Shown here in pieces: positions 24,632 through 25,574 of a stretch of 25,574 bases of DNA. The notes beneath the pieces are model-generated. The model saw only the letters and a program-made list of their open reading frames with translations. It was not told the DNA's origin and did not search any database. Origin of the DNA: CAVBBU01 sp963593765 (GTDB lineage Bacteria; Bacillota; Clostridia; Lachnospirales; Lachnospiraceae); assembly GCA_963593765.1 (NCBI GenBank), contig CAVBBU010000016.1, positions 1 to 25,574 on the forward strand, in the 5' to 3' direction. Numbering within the stretch: the first letter of the stretch is position 1; each line of letters begins with the position of its first letter. The translations under genes and the position numbers were made by a program.

Positions 24632-24658
24632 TTTATTATTCTCCTTGGAGCTTTTATT

Positions 24659-25549
24659 TTACTGCACTATCTTATCTATATACTTGCCATCTATTACATC
24701 CCTAAGATAGCTTCCATACTGATTTTTCTTAAGTACCTCATAGGATTTTAAAACATCTTCCTTGCTTATCCAACCATTGTGATATGCAAGTTCTTCAAGG
24801 CATGCTATCTTGCGATGCTGGTGCTTTTCTACTGTATATACAAAATTAGTAGCCTCAACTAGAGATTCATGTGTTCCGGTATCAAGCCATGTAAAGCCCT
24901 GTCCTAAAAGCTTAACATCAAGCTCGCCCTCCTCTAGGTATATCCTGTTAAGGTCTGTTATCTCCAGCTCACCTCTAGCTGACGGCTTAAGATTTTTTGC
25001 ATATTCAACTACTCTGTTATCATAGAAATAAAGTCCTGTAACGCAGTAGTTACTCTTAGGGTGCTCTGGCTTTTCTTCTATAGATATAGCCTTTCCAGTC
25101 TTGTCAAATTCAACTATTCCAAATCTTTCCGGATCATCAACATAGTAGCCAAATACTGTAGCTCCCTTTTCCTTTGCCGCAGCATCTCTTAGATGTGCTC
25201 TAAGTCCATGTCCATGGAATATATTGTCTCCGAGTATCATAGCTACATTGTCACTGCCTATAAATTCCTCACCTATTATAAATGCCTGTGCAAGTCCATC
25301 CGGTGATGGCTGAACCTTGTACTCTAGCTCTAGCCCAAACTGATGTCCGTCACCAAGCAGCTCCTTAAATCTAGGAGTATCATCTGGCGTAGATATAATA
25401 AGTATCTGCCTTATCCCAGCCATCATAAGCACTGACAGCGGATAGTAAATCATAGGCTTATCATATATAGGAAGCAGCTGCTTAGAGGTTACCTTAGTAA
25501 GTGGATAAAGCCTCGTTCCAGATCCTCCTGCAAGTATTATTCCCTTCAT
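24659..25549 (-). CDS. rfbA: glucose-1-phosphate thymidylyltransferase
   Basis: A 296-residue nucleotidyltransferase that makes dTDP-glucose. It begins [18 protein letters not shown] with the nucleotide loop, then [28 protein letters not shown] and [13 protein letters not shown], all typical of RmlA. Length is standard. The ATG has a GAGGAGG site 8 bases upstream at the window edge. It is the first visible gene of the minus-strand locus. The epimerase rfbC, needed between rfbB and rfbD, is not in the window and may lie just beyond 25574. Confidence 0.97.
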   Translation of the reverse strand: MKGIILAGGSGTRLYPLTKVTSKQLLPIYDKPMIYYPLSVLMMAGIRQILIISTPDDTPRFKELLGDGHQFGLELEYKVQPSPDGLAQAFIIGEEFIGSDNVAMILGDNIFHGHGLRAHLRDAAAKEKGATVFGYYVDDPERFGIVEFDKTGKAISIEEKPEHPKSNYCVTGLYFYDNRVVEYAKNLKPSARGELEITDLNRIYLEEGELDVKLLGQGFTWLDTGTHESLVEATNFVYTVEKHQHRKIACLEELAYHNGWISKEDVLKSYEVLKKNQYGSYLRDVIDGKYIDKIVQ

Positions 25550-25574
25550 AATATATCCTCCTCGTTAATTATCT

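Noticed and set aside
24632..25574. Missing rfbC as evidence of an incomplete rhamnose pathway
   Set aside because: The locus runs off the window at its promoter-proximal end, where rfbC could lie, so absence cannot be claimed.

Overview
The window looks like chromosomal DNA of a low-GC Gram-positive anaerobe, most likely in the class Clostridia. The signs are strong AGGAGG-type ribosome binding sites, short intergenic gaps, a Nif11/NHLM-type peptide export system, a ferredoxin of the kind usually linked to nitrosative-stress control, and a rhamnose plus galactofuranose polysaccharide locus without LPS core genes. I cannot name the genus.

Region 1 (about 100-8906, plus strand) is a complete ribosomally made, post-translationally modified peptide (RiPP) island. 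Operon 1 holds a 62-residue protein of unknown function, an ECF-type sigma factor, a short HlyD-like membrane protein, an ABC exporter with an N-terminal C39 leader peptidase, and a second ABC exporter of the NHLM type. Operon 2 holds a radical SAM/SPASM maturase and four Nif11-leader precursors in the order A-B-A-B, produced by a recent 751-bp tandem duplication, and ends at a strong terminator. Both operons begin with the same bipartite element (TAACAAA, 13 bases, CGTATATACTTATAA). It has the AAC/CGT form of an ECF promoter, so the island probably carries its own dedicated, self-activating sigma switch. Expected flow: sigma factor activates both operons, the radical SAM enzyme modifies the cores, and the C39 transporter cuts after Gly-Gly and exports them. 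Arginine codon use (mostly CGN) differs sharply from the genes that follow (mostly AGA/AGG), which suggests acquisition by transfer.

Region 2 (8988-11825) is a small accessory block: a MATE efflux protein translationally coupled to the manganese exporter mntP, a bidirectional terminator, and a convergent ferredoxin-like gene. The ferredoxin gene has a perfect 18-bp palindrome where a class II Crp/Fnr activator would sit.

Region 3 (11857-25574, minus strand) is a cell-surface polysaccharide locus read from right to left: rfbA, rfbB, rfbD, glmM, leuA, glf, four glycosyltransferases, a Wzx-like flippase, and a UDP-glucose dehydrogenase with its own promoter. It makes dTDP-rhamnose, GlcN-1-P, UDP-galactofuranose and UDP-glucuronate, then assembles and flips a glycan. 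Two things stand out. leuA (leucine biosynthesis) sits inside the locus. The flippase is split into two frames by a 61-bp tandem duplication; loss of one copy would restore an uninterrupted 484-residue protein, so this may be a phase-variable switch or a recent lesion.

The strongest candidates for something undescribed are the sigma-controlled A-B-A-B two-peptide RiPP system and the 61-bp duplication in the flippase.
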